In this document: piece after piece, positions 35,437-43,985 of the stretch | Numbering within the stretch: the first letter of the stretch is position 1 | Layout of the letters: every line of letters begins with the position of its first letter | Assembly (NCBI RefSeq): GCF_947581785.1 | Contig: NZ_CANPVO010000051.1 | Span: 1 to 48,686, forward strand | DNA length: 48,686 bases | Direction: 5' to 3' | DNA from: Candidatus Palauibacter polyketidifaciens | GTDB taxonomy: Bacteria > Gemmatimonadota > Gemmatimonadetes > Palauibacterales > Palauibacteraceae | Program-made: the position numbers and the translations under genes | Notes under the pieces: generated by a model | Database searches by the model: none | The model's input: only the letters and a program-made list of their open reading frames with translations | What the model was told of the DNA's origin: nothing

Positions 35437-38400
35437 TCAGCGCCGGGGTGGGATGCGGATCGGATCGCCCAGATCCGGCGTCACCGCGAGGTCGCCGAGC
35501 AACGCCTCCAGCCGCGGCATGCGCGCGGTCAGAAGCGCGTTGATGCGCTCGGCCACCGGCGGCAGCGCCTCCCACGCCCGATCGATCCGGTACAACTGAT
35601 CCGCCGTGGGTTCACCGGACCACCCTTCCATCTGCGAGATCCCGGTGCCCCCGGCGGCGTCATCCAGATCGTCGTCGAGCTCCTCGAGTTGGCCGGAGAT
35701 CGCCTCGGCGATCCCCTCGATCCGTTCGCGGTCGCCATCTTCGATATCCGCGTCATCGAGCAGCGCCCGGATCTCGTCGAGCCGACCGTTCATGGCGCCG
35801 ATCCGCTGCCGCGCGTCCCGGACCGGACCGGCCAGCGCGTGGGCCCGCATCATCGCGTCCTGTCGCGCGACGAGCGCCGCCCGGCTCGCGTCGCGCCGCG
35901 GATCGAGCCGCACGCCGACCTCGGTCTCCTGGCTCTCGTCCCCGACCGTGAGCCGCACCGTGTAGGTGCCCGGCAGCACGCGCGGCCCCGCCCCCGCCGG
36001 AGGCCCGCGCGAGAAACCGCCGCCCCCGCCGTCGGCCTCGAAGGCGGGATCGAGGCGGAAGTCCCACAGCACCTCGTTCAGGCCGGCCTCCCCGGCGGCG
36101 TCCATGGTGCGCACGACCTCGCCGCCGTCGAGGACCTCGAGGTTCGCCCCGTCCGAGTTGGCCCCGTCGCCCAGGTAGTAGCGCAGGGGGATCCCGGCGG
36201 GCGGGTTGGGCGCGTGGAAGGTGGCCGGCTGGAAGGGCCAATCCATGCCCATCGACCACATCGTGCCGCGCCGCGCGCCGAACAGCCGAAAATCGGAGGC
36301 GAACACGTCCGCGGACATCTCCTCGAGCGGCGTGATGTCGTCCAGGATCCAGATACTGCGTCCGTGGGTCCCCACGACAAGGTCGTTCTCGCGCGGGTGG
36401 ATCGCGATGTCGTCCACCGGCACCACGGGCAGGTTGTTCACCATGCGCGCCCAGGATTCACCGCGGTCGATCGACATGTAGACGCCGATCTCGTTTCCGA
36501 CGAAGAGCAGGTTCGGGTTCCGCGGGTGCTCCCGGATCACGTTCACCGACCAGCCGTCCGGGAGGCCGGCCGTGATCTGCCGCCAGCTCGCCCCGTGGTC
36601 CTCGCTCACGTAGGCGTACGGGGCGTAGTCGTCGTTCCGGTGCCCGTCGAAGGTCACATACACTCGTCCATCCACCGCATGTGACGTTTCGAGACGGCTC
36701 ACGTAGGTGCGAGGCGGCACGCCCGGCACCTGACCGATCACATTCGTCCACGTGGCGCCGCCGTCGAGCGTCACCTGCAGGTTTCCGTCATCCGTCCCCA
36801 CGTAGAGTCCGTCGGGCGAGTGCTTCGACTCCGCGAAGGCCGTGATGTTGCCGTAGGAGGCGATCCCGTCGTTGTCCGAGAGCGTCTCGTCCGTCACGAC
36901 GCGGCCCATGATCTCGAGCGTGTCGCGGTCGATCTGCTTCGTGAGGTCGGGGCTTGCCTCCTCCCAGTTCCCGCCCCGGTCCATCGACCGGAACAGGTGG
37001 TTCCCGCCCAGGTAGATCGTCGCCCGGTCGTGTCGTGAGATCGCGAACGGCGAGTCCCAGTTGAACCGGTAGCTGCGCTCCTCGCCCTCCGCTTCGTCCC
37101 CCGTCGGCCGCGGGAAGGGGCGGATCGACTGCCCCTCGCGCGTGGCCACGTCGATGCGCGCCATGTTCCCGCCCTGCGACTCCGAGAACATGATGTTGGG
37201 ATCCTCTGGGTCGGAGTGGTTGTGGAACCCGTCCCCGAACCACATGTGCGTCCATTCGCGGTTGCGGACGCCCCAGGTGGATTGCGTCCGGTGCGGCGCG
37301 CACCAGTTCCCGTTGTCCTGCAGCCCGCCGCAAACGTTGTACGGGTCGCTCATGTCGACGTCGATCTCGTAGAACTGGCCGATCGCCATGTTCCGGATCG
37401 AGCGCCAGGTGACGGACCCGTCGCGCGAGAAAGCGAGCCCGCCGTCGTTCCCGTTGATGAGATGGTTCGAGTTGTGGGGATTGATCCACAGCGCGTGGTG
37501 GTCGGAGTGGATCTGGTCCGTCGCGTTCCCCGGCCACCAGGTGCGCCCCCCGTCGTCCGAGGCCGATGACTGGACGCCGCCCAGGTAGATCCGCTCAGGG
37601 TTGTTGGGGTCAATCCGGATGAGGGAGAAGTACATCGGCCGCGGGTTGCGATCGCTCATGAACTCCCACGTCTCGCCGCGGTCGGTGGAGCGGTACACGC
37701 CCTGGCCCTCGTGCGCCTCGACGATCGCGTACACCAGGTTCCCGTCCCGCCGATAGATGTCGAGGCCGATGCGGCCGAGTTCGCCCTCCGGCAGCCCCTC
37801 CCCGAGCCGGGTCCAGTTCTCCCCGCCGTCCGTCGTGCGCCAGAGCCCCGACCCGCCGCCGCCGGCCGCGAAGCCGAAGCCCGTGCGCTGCCGCTGATAG
37901 GTCGCGGCGAAGAGCGTGCTCGGGTCGTTGTAGTCCATGACGAGGTCGATGATCCCCGTGTGTTCGTCGATGTAGAGGATGTTCTCCCAGGTCGCCCCGC
38001 CATCGGTCGTCTTGAAGAGGCCGCGTTCCTCGTTGGGACCCCACAGGTGGCCGACGGCCCCCACGTACACGACGTCGGGATCCCGAGGATCGATCTTGAT
38101 CCGGCTGATATGGCGCGTGTCCTCGAGCCCCACGTGCGTCCAGGTGCCGCCCGCGTCCGTCGACTTGAAGACCCCGACCCCCCACGGCGAACTCTGGCGG
38201 TTTGCCGGTTCGCCGGTCCCTACCCAGACATGGTTGGGGTTGGAGGGCGCGACGCTCACGGCTCCGACCGACGCTGTCGGCTGGTCGTCAAAGACGGGGT
38301 CCCACGTCATTCCGTCGTTCGTTGTCTTCCACACGCCCCCGGCGCCGAGGCCGACGTAGAAGATGCGCGGGTCGCTCTCCACGACCGCGAGATCGGACAC

Positions 38401-38586
38401 GCGCCCCCCCATGATCGCGGGTCCCAGCTCCCGGAAGTCGAGCACCGAGGCCGCGGAGGCCGCGCGTTCGGAGGCCGTCTGGGCCGTGACCGGGTCGGGC
38501 GCGGCGGCGCCCAGCGCGAGGGCGAGGGGTACGAGGAGCGTGACGGGAAGACGGGAGAATCGCTCGATCCTGAACGGGAGCGCCAT
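35437..38586 (-). CDS. Secreted Asp-box beta-propeller protein (sortilin/VPS10-like)
   Basis: The product is 1049 residues from ATG 38586, with GGAGGT just upstream on the minus strand; an in-frame start at 38733 would precede the signal peptide and lacks support. A Sec signal (LPVTLLVPLALALGAAA ... TAQ) is followed by at least ten Asp-box repeats, such as STDAGGTWTHV, TTDGGATWENI, STDRGETWEFM, SMDRGGNWEEA and SIDRGESWARM. These build sialidase/sortilin-type propellers. The region ends with HGRSIWILDDITPLEE, then a beta domain and a charged helical tail. No sialidase active site was recognised. It is probably an exported binding or hydrolytic protein. Confidence 0.85.
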   Translation of the reverse strand: MALPFRIERFSRLPVTLLVPLALALGAAAPDPVTAQTASERAASAASVLDFRELGPAIMGGRVSDLAVVESDPRIFYVGLGAGGVWKTTNDGMTWDPVFDDQPTASVGAVSVAPSNPNHVWVGTGEPANRQSSPWGVGVFKSTDAGGTWTHVGLEDTRHISRIKIDPRDPDVVYVGAVGHLWGPNEERGLFKTTDGGATWENILYIDEHTGIIDLVMDYNDPSTLFAATYQRQRTGFGFAAGGGGSGLWRTTDGGENWTRLGEGLPEGELGRIGLDIYRRDGNLVYAIVEAHEGQGVYRSTDRGETWEFMSDRNPRPMYFSLIRIDPNNPERIYLGGVQSSASDDGGRTWWPGNATDQIHSDHHALWINPHNSNHLINGNDGGLAFSRDGSVTWRSIRNMAIGQFYEIDVDMSDPYNVCGGLQDNGNWCAPHRTQSTWGVRNREWTHMWFGDGFHNHSDPEDPNIMFSESQGGNMARIDVATREGQSIRPFPRPTGDEAEGEERSYRFNWDSPFAISRHDRATIYLGGNHLFRSMDRGGNWEEASPDLTKQIDRDTLEIMGRVVTDETLSDNDGIASYGNITAFAESKHSPDGLYVGTDDGNLQVTLDGGATWTNVIGQVPGVPPRTYVSRLETSHAVDGRVYVTFDGHRNDDYAPYAYVSEDHGASWRQITAGLPDGWSVNVIREHPRNPNLLFVGNEIGVYMSIDRGESWARMVNNLPVVPVDDIAIHPRENDLVVGTHGRSIWILDDITPLEEMSADVFASDFRLFGARRGTMWSMGMDWPFQPATFHAPNPPAGIPLRYYLGDGANSDGANLEVLDGGEVVRTMDAAGEAGLNEVLWDFRLDPAFEADGGGGGFSRGPPAGAGPRVLPGTYTVRLTVGDESQETEVGVRLDPRRDASRAALVARQDAMMRAHALAGPVRDARQRIGAMNGRLDEIRALLDDADIEDGDRERIEGIAEAISGQLEELDDDLDDAAGGTGISQMEGWSGEPTADQLYRIDRAWEALPPVAERINALLTARMPRLEALLGDLAVTPDLGDPIRIPPRR

Positions 38587-38766
38587 CGGAACCTCCGAGG
38601 TGATGGCCGGCATCAGCGGTAAAACGGGACAATCCGCACAGTGGTTCGCCCCTTGCCCGCCGCGCAAGACGGCCTGTCCAGAAAGGCCCGCACGCCCTGC
38701 GGAACAAACCGCTTGTGGGGGATTGAGTGACAAATCGACGACGCAGCGGTCATCTTGACGGTCACT

Positions 38767-40071
38767 ATGACGAGACCCCGCGGAACGACCAACGCCACTC
38801 CGCTGGCCTCAGCCTGCGTGGCTATCCTTGCGTTATCGGCCATCCTGACCGTGACGGCTGATGCGCGGGTGGGGTCGTTTGCCGGCGCGGTGCGAGCCCC
38901 ACCTGTGGCGGACTCCGTGCTCCGGATCACGTTTCTGGACGTGGGGCAGGGGGATGCGATCCTCATCCAGGCGCCCGGGGGGCAGGTCGCGCTGGTCGAC
39001 GCGGGGCCCGACGATATCGTGGCCACGCTCCGTCGGTTCGGCGTGAACGAAATCGACCTCGCAGTCGCCACGCACCCGCATGCAGACCACATCGGCGGCA
39101 TGGCGGGTGTCATCGCGGCGTTCCCGGTCCGCTTCTACATGGACAACGGCGAGCCGCATACGACGCAGACCTACCGGCGGCTCCTCGCCGCGCTCGACGC
39201 GCGCCCGGAGATCACGTACCTGGAGGCCTCCCCGCGGACGCTCACGCTCGGCCAGGTCGAGATCGATGTTCTGCCGCTGCTCCCGCGGGGGACGGCGGGA
39301 CACAACGATCGCTCCGTCACCCTGTTCGTGCGTTTCGGCGAGTTCAGGGCCTTTCTGAGCGGCGATTCGGAGGTGCGGCAACTGACCCATCTCGTGAATC
39401 ATGGGGCCGTCCGCGAGGCCGCGCTGCTCAAGGCGCCGCACCACGGGAGCGACAACGGCTTCACGTGGCAGTTCCTGAGCGCCGTCAGGCCCGGGGTCGT
39501 CGTCATCTCGGTGGGAAGCAACAACGACTATGGCCACCCGCGGCCGGCTGCCCTACGCGCCTACGAGGCGTCGGGGGCCACCGTCTTCCGCACGGATCGG
39601 CACGGCCACGTTTCCGTGCGGGGGCGCGAGAGCGGCGACTACGAAGTCTCGTTTGGCGGGGATGTCGCCTTCAGCGGCCGGGTGGGGGACCGCCCGCCCG
39701 CGGCGTCACGCGGCCCGAGCGGTGCCCCCGCCCCGCCGCGTGACGTGCGACTCCAACTCTGGGTGCACGCCGATGCGCCGGGCAACGATCACAGAAATCC
39801 GAACGGCGAATATGCCGTGATCCGGAATCTGGAGTCCGGTGACCGATCGATCGGGGGCTGGTCGCTGTGCGACGGGGCCAATCATTGCTTCCGGTTTCCC
39901 GCCGGAGCGGTGCTGGTGGCTGGCGGACAACTCGTCGTCCACACCGGTTCCGGGCGTGCCGATGGTGACCGTTACTACATGGGCCGACGCCAGGCCGTGT
40001 GGAACAACAACGGCGATACCGCGACCCTCTACGACAGCACCGGGGCGGTGGTGCTCGTGTTCGACTATTGA
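38767..40071 (+). CDS. ComEC-like metallo-beta-lactamase protein with lamin-tail domain
   Basis: The product is about 434 residues from ATG 38767; TTG 38755 is an alternative. An N-terminal hydrophobic segment suggests export. The metallo-hydrolase domain has ITFLDVGQGDAILIQ and HPHADHIGG (H103, H105, D107, H108), plus LKAPHHGSDNG, as in the soluble domain of ComEC competence proteins. The C-terminal about 110 residues (VRLQLWVHADAPGND to GDTATLYDSTG) resemble a lamin-tail (LTD) domain, common on secreted nucleases. A secreted nucleic acid or nucleotide phosphodiesterase is plausible. It is followed by a coupled DUF3006 gene. Confidence 0.83.
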   Translation: MTRPRGTTNATPLASACVAILALSAILTVTADARVGSFAGAVRAPPVADSVLRITFLDVGQGDAILIQAPGGQVALVDAGPDDIVATLRRFGVNEIDLAVATHPHADHIGGMAGVIAAFPVRFYMDNGEPHTTQTYRRLLAALDARPEITYLEASPRTLTLGQVEIDVLPLLPRGTAGHNDRSVTLFVRFGEFRAFLSGDSEVRQLTHLVNHGAVREAALLKAPHHGSDNGFTWQFLSAVRPGVVVISVGSNNDYGHPRPAALRAYEASGATVFRTDRHGHVSVRGRESGDYEVSFGGDVAFSGRVGDRPPAASRGPSGAPAPPRDVRLQLWVHADAPGNDHRNPNGEYAVIRNLESGDRSIGGWSLCDGANHCFRFPAGAVLVAGGQLVVHTGSGRADGDRYYMGRRQAVWNNNGDTATLYDSTGAVVLVFDY

Positions 40072-40373
40072 ACGCCCGGCGACACGGACCTGACGCAGTC
40101 CCGAGAGACGTCACCTGGGTCGTCGACCGCGTGGAAGACGCGATCGCCGTCCTGGTCCGCGATGAGGACGAGCGCACCGAGGACGTGCCCGTTCGTGCAC
40201 TGCCCGCCGAGTGCCGTGAAGGGTCCGTGCTACGGGTGCCAGAGGTGGGCGAGCGGGTCGACTGGGCGGCGGCGGTGCTCGACGAAGACGCCCGCCGCGC
40301 CCGGCTACGGGAGGCGGAAAAAGTCCTCGAACGCCTGCGACGGCGCGACCCGGGCGGCGACATCAAGCTGTAG
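40068..40373 (+). CDS. DUF3006-like protein
   Basis: The product is about 101 residues from TTG 40068, which overlaps the preceding stop (TTGA). The core VTWVVDRVEDAIAVLVRDED, then LPAECREGSVLRV and a charged helical end (DEDARRARLREAEKVLERL) match DUF3006. That family is often encoded next to ComEC-like metallo-hydrolases. Its function is unknown. No upstream promoter is needed given the overlap. Confidence 0.72.
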   Translation: MNARRHGPDAVPRDVTWVVDRVEDAIAVLVRDEDERTEDVPVRALPAECREGSVLRVPEVGERVDWAAAVLDEDARRARLREAEKVLERLRRRDPGGDIKL

Positions 40374-40378
40374 GCGTC

Positions 40379-40408
40379 TTGAACGGAGGGCTGTTCCGGG
40401 TCCAGGAT
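40379..40408 (+). promoter_or_regulatory. Conserved promoter of GGT-like gene 1
   Basis: TTGAAC (40379-40384), 18-nt spacer, CAGGAT (40403-40408), 34 bases before ATG 40443. The same element with identical spacing precedes the two other paralogues (TTGAGC-18-TAGGAT). Bases between it and the start codon are also similar (GTCTGCGATCC, then CAGGAGCC). Confidence 0.65.
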
Positions 40409-40442
40409 AGAAGTCTGCGATCCCCTTGCCAGGAGCCGTCCG

Positions 40443-42182
40443 ATGAAACGCCGAGACTTCCTCGCCACCTCCGCCGCGGCCGCCGCCGGCTCGGGCCTCG
40501 TCGCCTGCCGCACACCCGAGACGTCCGCCGCCCCGCCCGTCACCTCCGGGCAGTGGGGTTCCGGTGATTACTCGCACGTCCCCGGTCTGGCCGGGCCCGC
40601 GCACGGGACCGTATGGGGCCGGACGGGCGTGACGGCCTGCTCCGACTACTACGCCTCGCTCGCCGGCACGAAGACGATGATGGAGGGCGGGAACGCGATC
40701 GACGCGATGGTCGCCGCGTGCGCCACGCTGAACGTGTCGGATCCCTACATGTCCGGCATCGGGGGCTTCGGCGGCTACATGCTCATCTACCTGGCCGAGG
40801 AGAACCGCGTCGTCGGGCTCGACGCGCTCGGCAAGTCGCCCGCCGCCTCGTCGCCGGAGACGATGACGCTCGACGACTTCGCGATGGGCTACAAGGCGCC
40901 CATCGTGCCCGGCGCCTTCAAGGGCTGGGCCGCCGCTCTGGAGCGGTACGGCACGATGAGCATGGGCGACCTGTTCGAGCCCGCGATCCAGCTCGCCGAG
41001 GACGGCTTCGTGATCTCCAAGTTCGACGAGAGCTACACGGCGTCGAGCGCCGACAAGCTGAGCCGCTACCCGTCCACGACGCGCGTGTTCTTTCCGAACG
41101 GGCGCCCTCCCCGCATGGGCGAGATCATCAAGCAGCCCGAACTTGCCGCGAGCATGCGCCATCTCGCCCGCGTGGGGGCGAACGACCTCTACGAGGGCGA
41201 ACTTGCCGACCGTATCGTCGCCTTCCTGGCCGAGAACGGGGGCCACCTGACGAAGGCCGACCTCGAGAGCTACGAGGCCCAGTGGCGGGAGCCGATCAGG
41301 ACGACCTTCCAGGGTTATGACCTGCACGCCATGCCGCCGGGTTCGTGCGGGATGTCGATGTTCCAGGCGCTCAACATCATGGACGGGTTCGACCTCGGGA
41401 GCATGGACCTGTATGGCTCCGAGTTCGTACACCTGTGGCTCGAGGCGATGAAGCTGGCCCTCGCCGACGACGACCGGTACAACACGGGCAAGGAAGACGT
41501 GGACATCCCTGTCGACATGATCATCTCCCGGGAGTACGCGGACGAACAGCGGGCGAAGATCGATCCGACGCGCGTCGCTTCCTTTGCGGGGGCACCGCTT
41601 CCGTTCTTCGGGACGACGAGCCTTTCCACCGTCGACCGGTGGGGCAACGCGGTCGCCTTCACGCAATCGCTCGTCAACGCGTACGGCAGCGGCGTGATCG
41701 CGGGCGACACCGGGATCTTCCTCAACAACGGACACATGTTCGGATTCGTCCTCGAAGAGGGGCATGTGAACCACCTCGAGGGCGGCAAGCGAGCGAAGGG
41801 CGTGATGACGCCGTGCATCATGATGAGGGACGGCGACCTCTTCGCGGCGGTCGGAGCCCAGGGCGGCTACACGATCCCGCAGACGGTGGGCCAGGTGATC
41901 ACGAAGCTTGCGGTGGCCGGCATGGACATGCAGCTCGCGATCGCCTCGCCGCGCATGTGCGTGAACCGCGGCGGGGGCCGAACGCCGGTCCCCGAGGACT
42001 CCGTCACCTATCTCGAGGCCGGGTTCCCGCCGGAGGTCTACGAGGCACTGGCGGACCGCGGCCACTACCTGGCCGAGCCCGGCAACCTCGGCGGTGTGCA
42101 GGCGGTGCATCGCGACGCCGGGACGGGCGCCCTATCCGGCGGGTCGGATCCGCGCCGGGACGGTCACGCCATCGCCTGGTAA
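40443..42182 (+). CDS. Tat-exported gamma-glutamyltransferase-like Ntn hydrolase, copy 1
   Basis: The 579-residue product has a twin-arginine signal MKRRDFLATSAAAAAGSG and a lipobox LVAC (C22). The GGT fold is clear: GGNAIDAMVAACATLNV, SGIGGFGGYMLIYL, PGAFKGWAAALERYGTM and ANIMDGFD-like regions. The predicted self-cleavage nucleophile is T391 in GTTSLSTVDRWGNAV. Canonical GGTs have TTHxS there, while this has TTSLS. GVIAGDTGIFLNNGHMFGF is the glycine-loop region. Family members hydrolyse or transfer gamma-glutamyl groups (glutathione); related ones are amidases. The substrate is not certain. Confidence 0.88.
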   Translation: MKRRDFLATSAAAAAGSGLVACRTPETSAAPPVTSGQWGSGDYSHVPGLAGPAHGTVWGRTGVTACSDYYASLAGTKTMMEGGNAIDAMVAACATLNVSDPYMSGIGGFGGYMLIYLAEENRVVGLDALGKSPAASSPETMTLDDFAMGYKAPIVPGAFKGWAAALERYGTMSMGDLFEPAIQLAEDGFVISKFDESYTASSADKLSRYPSTTRVFFPNGRPPRMGEIIKQPELAASMRHLARVGANDLYEGELADRIVAFLAENGGHLTKADLESYEAQWREPIRTTFQGYDLHAMPPGSCGMSMFQALNIMDGFDLGSMDLYGSEFVHLWLEAMKLALADDDRYNTGKEDVDIPVDMIISREYADEQRAKIDPTRVASFAGAPLPFFGTTSLSTVDRWGNAVAFTQSLVNAYGSGVIAGDTGIFLNNGHMFGFVLEEGHVNHLEGGKRAKGVMTPCIMMRDGDLFAAVGAQGGYTIPQTVGQVITKLAVAGMDMQLAIASPRMCVNRGGGRTPVPEDSVTYLEAGFPPEVYEALADRGHYLAEPGNLGGVQAVHRDAGTGALSGGSDPRRDGHAIAW

Positions 42183-42206
42183 CAGGGATAATCGCTCGGG
42201 TCGCAG

Positions 42207-42220
42207 GCCGCGGGGGCGGC
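42207..42220. terminator. Small hairpin between convergent genes
   Basis: GCCGC (42207-42211), GGGG loop, GCGGC (42216-42220), in the 46-base gap between the GGT-like gene 1 stop and the minus-strand membrane gene stop. It is short but placed where a bidirectional terminator would be. Confidence 0.3.
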
Positions 42221-42228
42221 TGACGGGA

Positions 42229-43806
42229 TCAGGGAGGAGATCCGCGCCGGGGTGGCCGGCGCCGACCGATCGTCCCGCTCGGCGTCGCAGGGGCCGGGTG
42301 CATGACCACCTCGAAATCCTCCTCGAAGCCGACCTGGGTGGGGGACGGGAGGTAGCGGGAGAGATCGAGTCGGGCTCCTTCGAGTTCGCGGTCGAAGGCG
42401 TCCATGTCCCGTTGCGATGCCTCGGCGGCCGTGTCGGAGGTGGCGTAGACGATGGGGCCGAGACGCTGCTCCTGGAGCTTCAGCCGGCGCCGCATGAACT
42501 CCGCCTCGACGAAGGTCTCGCGGATCGCGGGGAACCGATACCTGAACCCTTCATCTTCCGCCTCCACCTCCGCGCCGAACTCGGCCGCCAGCCGCTCCAG
42601 CTCCGTCAGGACCAGCTTCGGCGATACCTGCCGGTCCGCGAGTGCGCGCGTCACGTGGCGGATCGCGTCGGCGGCCGCGACCCACCGGACGGTCTCGACG
42701 CTGCGCGAGTAGACCAGCCCCACGAGCAGCCGCCGCACGTTGCGCCGCATGCGCGCACGGTTCTCCCCCGCCAGCGACAACGAGCGGACGATGGGGATCG
42801 CGAAGAAGAGGCTGCTGAAGGCGAACGGCACGACGCCCAGCCCATAAAAGGTGACCGGATCCAAAGACGAGGGCAGCCCGAGCACGCTCGCCATCGCCAG
42901 GTTGAAGCCGTTCATGGCGCCGATGCCGACGTTGGCCCCGCCGCTGTTGCCCGTCAGCTTCTTGGGGTACTCCAGCCGCATCCATGCCGGTTTCGGCTCT
43001 CGCGCCCGGACCGCCCCATGAGCGCTCTTCATCAGCTCGGGGAAGGCGTACACGACCTCGCCCGCGTCCGAAACCCGCGGGTCGCCTCCGTAGGCCCCCG
43101 TAAGTCGTCCCATCTCTTCGACGGCGTCGTCGATCGACAGGCCGGTGTGCTCAATCAGCTCCGACGACGTCAGGACGCCCTTCCGCGCCTGGATCAGCTG
43201 GACGACCGTGCGATCCTTCTGGAGCTGCGTCGGCCTGGGCTCCTCGGGGCCGAAGATGAAGGCGAAGACCTTCTTGTAGAAGGGCGGGCGGGCGTCCTTC
43301 GGGAGCCGCCTGGCATGGTGATCGCCGTAGTAGAGGCCCCTTCGGTCCCACCCGCGTCCTCCGAGCAGCCAGTGGAGGATGAAGAGGTCCCCCAGGCTGA
43401 AGCCCCTGCGTCCCCCGGAGCCGCGGCCGTCACGGTTGGCGGTCATCAGCGCGATCAGGATCACGACGAAGACGACGAAGTAAGCGACCAGCATGACCGC
43501 CGTCCAGATCTTGAAGCCGACCTTGAAGGCCGACCAGGCGATTCTGCGGAAGCGGGCCCAGAACAGCTCCGCGTCCCGCTCGATGAGCGAGGGATCGAAC
43601 CGGTAGAGGAGGTCGCCCGAATCGGAGACCTCGAGGTGGCCGCGGTGCGTCTCCAGGAGAGACCGGAGGGTGACCTCGGCCTCGTGGTCCGGCAATCCGG
43701 TGGCGGAGACGACATCGCCTAGGGTGGCGCGTCCCTCAAGGCCACGGAGGGCGGCGATGACCGTACCTTCGGGGCGGCGCGGGTCGGCGATGACGGGGTC
43801 GTTCAC
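42229..43806 (-). CDS. Unknown membrane protein with three internal winged-helix-like repeats
   Basis: The 525-residue product starts at GTG 43806. No family was recognised. Three related units, at about residues 15-72, 198-257 and 370-428, each read as two or three helices ending in a strand: HLEVSDSGDLLYRFDPSL, DPRVSDAGEVVYAFPEL and EVEAEDEGFRYRFPAI. This resembles tandem winged-helix modules. Hydrophobic spans near 100-122 and 316-341 suggest a membrane anchor, with Arg-rich flanks. It lies opposite to and between GGT-like copies 1 and 2. Confidence 0.8.
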   Translation of the reverse strand: MNDPVIADPRRPEGTVIAALRGLEGRATLGDVVSATGLPDHEAEVTLRSLLETHRGHLEVSDSGDLLYRFDPSLIERDAELFWARFRRIAWSAFKVGFKIWTAVMLVAYFVVFVVILIALMTANRDGRGSGGRRGFSLGDLFILHWLLGGRGWDRRGLYYGDHHARRLPKDARPPFYKKVFAFIFGPEEPRPTQLQKDRTVVQLIQARKGVLTSSELIEHTGLSIDDAVEEMGRLTGAYGGDPRVSDAGEVVYAFPELMKSAHGAVRAREPKPAWMRLEYPKKLTGNSGGANVGIGAMNGFNLAMASVLGLPSSLDPVTFYGLGVVPFAFSSLFFAIPIVRSLSLAGENRARMRRNVRRLLVGLVYSRSVETVRWVAAADAIRHVTRALADRQVSPKLVLTELERLAAEFGAEVEAEDEGFRYRFPAIRETFVEAEFMRRRLKLQEQRLGPIVYATSDTAAEASQRDMDAFDRELEGARLDLSRYLPSPTQVGFEEDFEVVMHPAPATPSGTIGRRRPPRRGSPP

Positions 43807-43919
43807 GTGCGATGGCCCTTTCTCCGGGACTTCATGGGCGAGGAGGATGCCGTCTACGATAGCCCATAGGCGGGAGTCGTGCGGCTATTGCGCGGGTTCC
43901 CGCCGCCGCGTGCCGGGTC

Positions 43920-43949
43920 TTGAGCGACGAGCGACCCGGGGTCTAGGAT
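43920..43949 (+). promoter_or_regulatory. Conserved promoter of GGT-like gene 2
   Basis: TTGAGC (43920-43925), 18-nt spacer, TAGGAT (43944-43949), 36 bases before ATG 43986. CCGGGTC (43913-43919) and GACCCGG (43933-43939) form an inverted repeat around the -35 box, a possible regulator site. The neighbouring minus-strand gene diverges from here, so a promoter is required. Confidence 0.68.
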
Positions 43950-43985
43950 CAAGGTCTGCGATCCCCCCTGCCCAGGAGCCGAGCC

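Noticed and set aside
42180..42192. TAACAGGGATAAT after GGT-like copy 1, resembling part of the I-SceI homing-endonuclease site
   Set aside because: Only a partial, altered match; no intron or endonuclease gene is present, so it is chance similarity.
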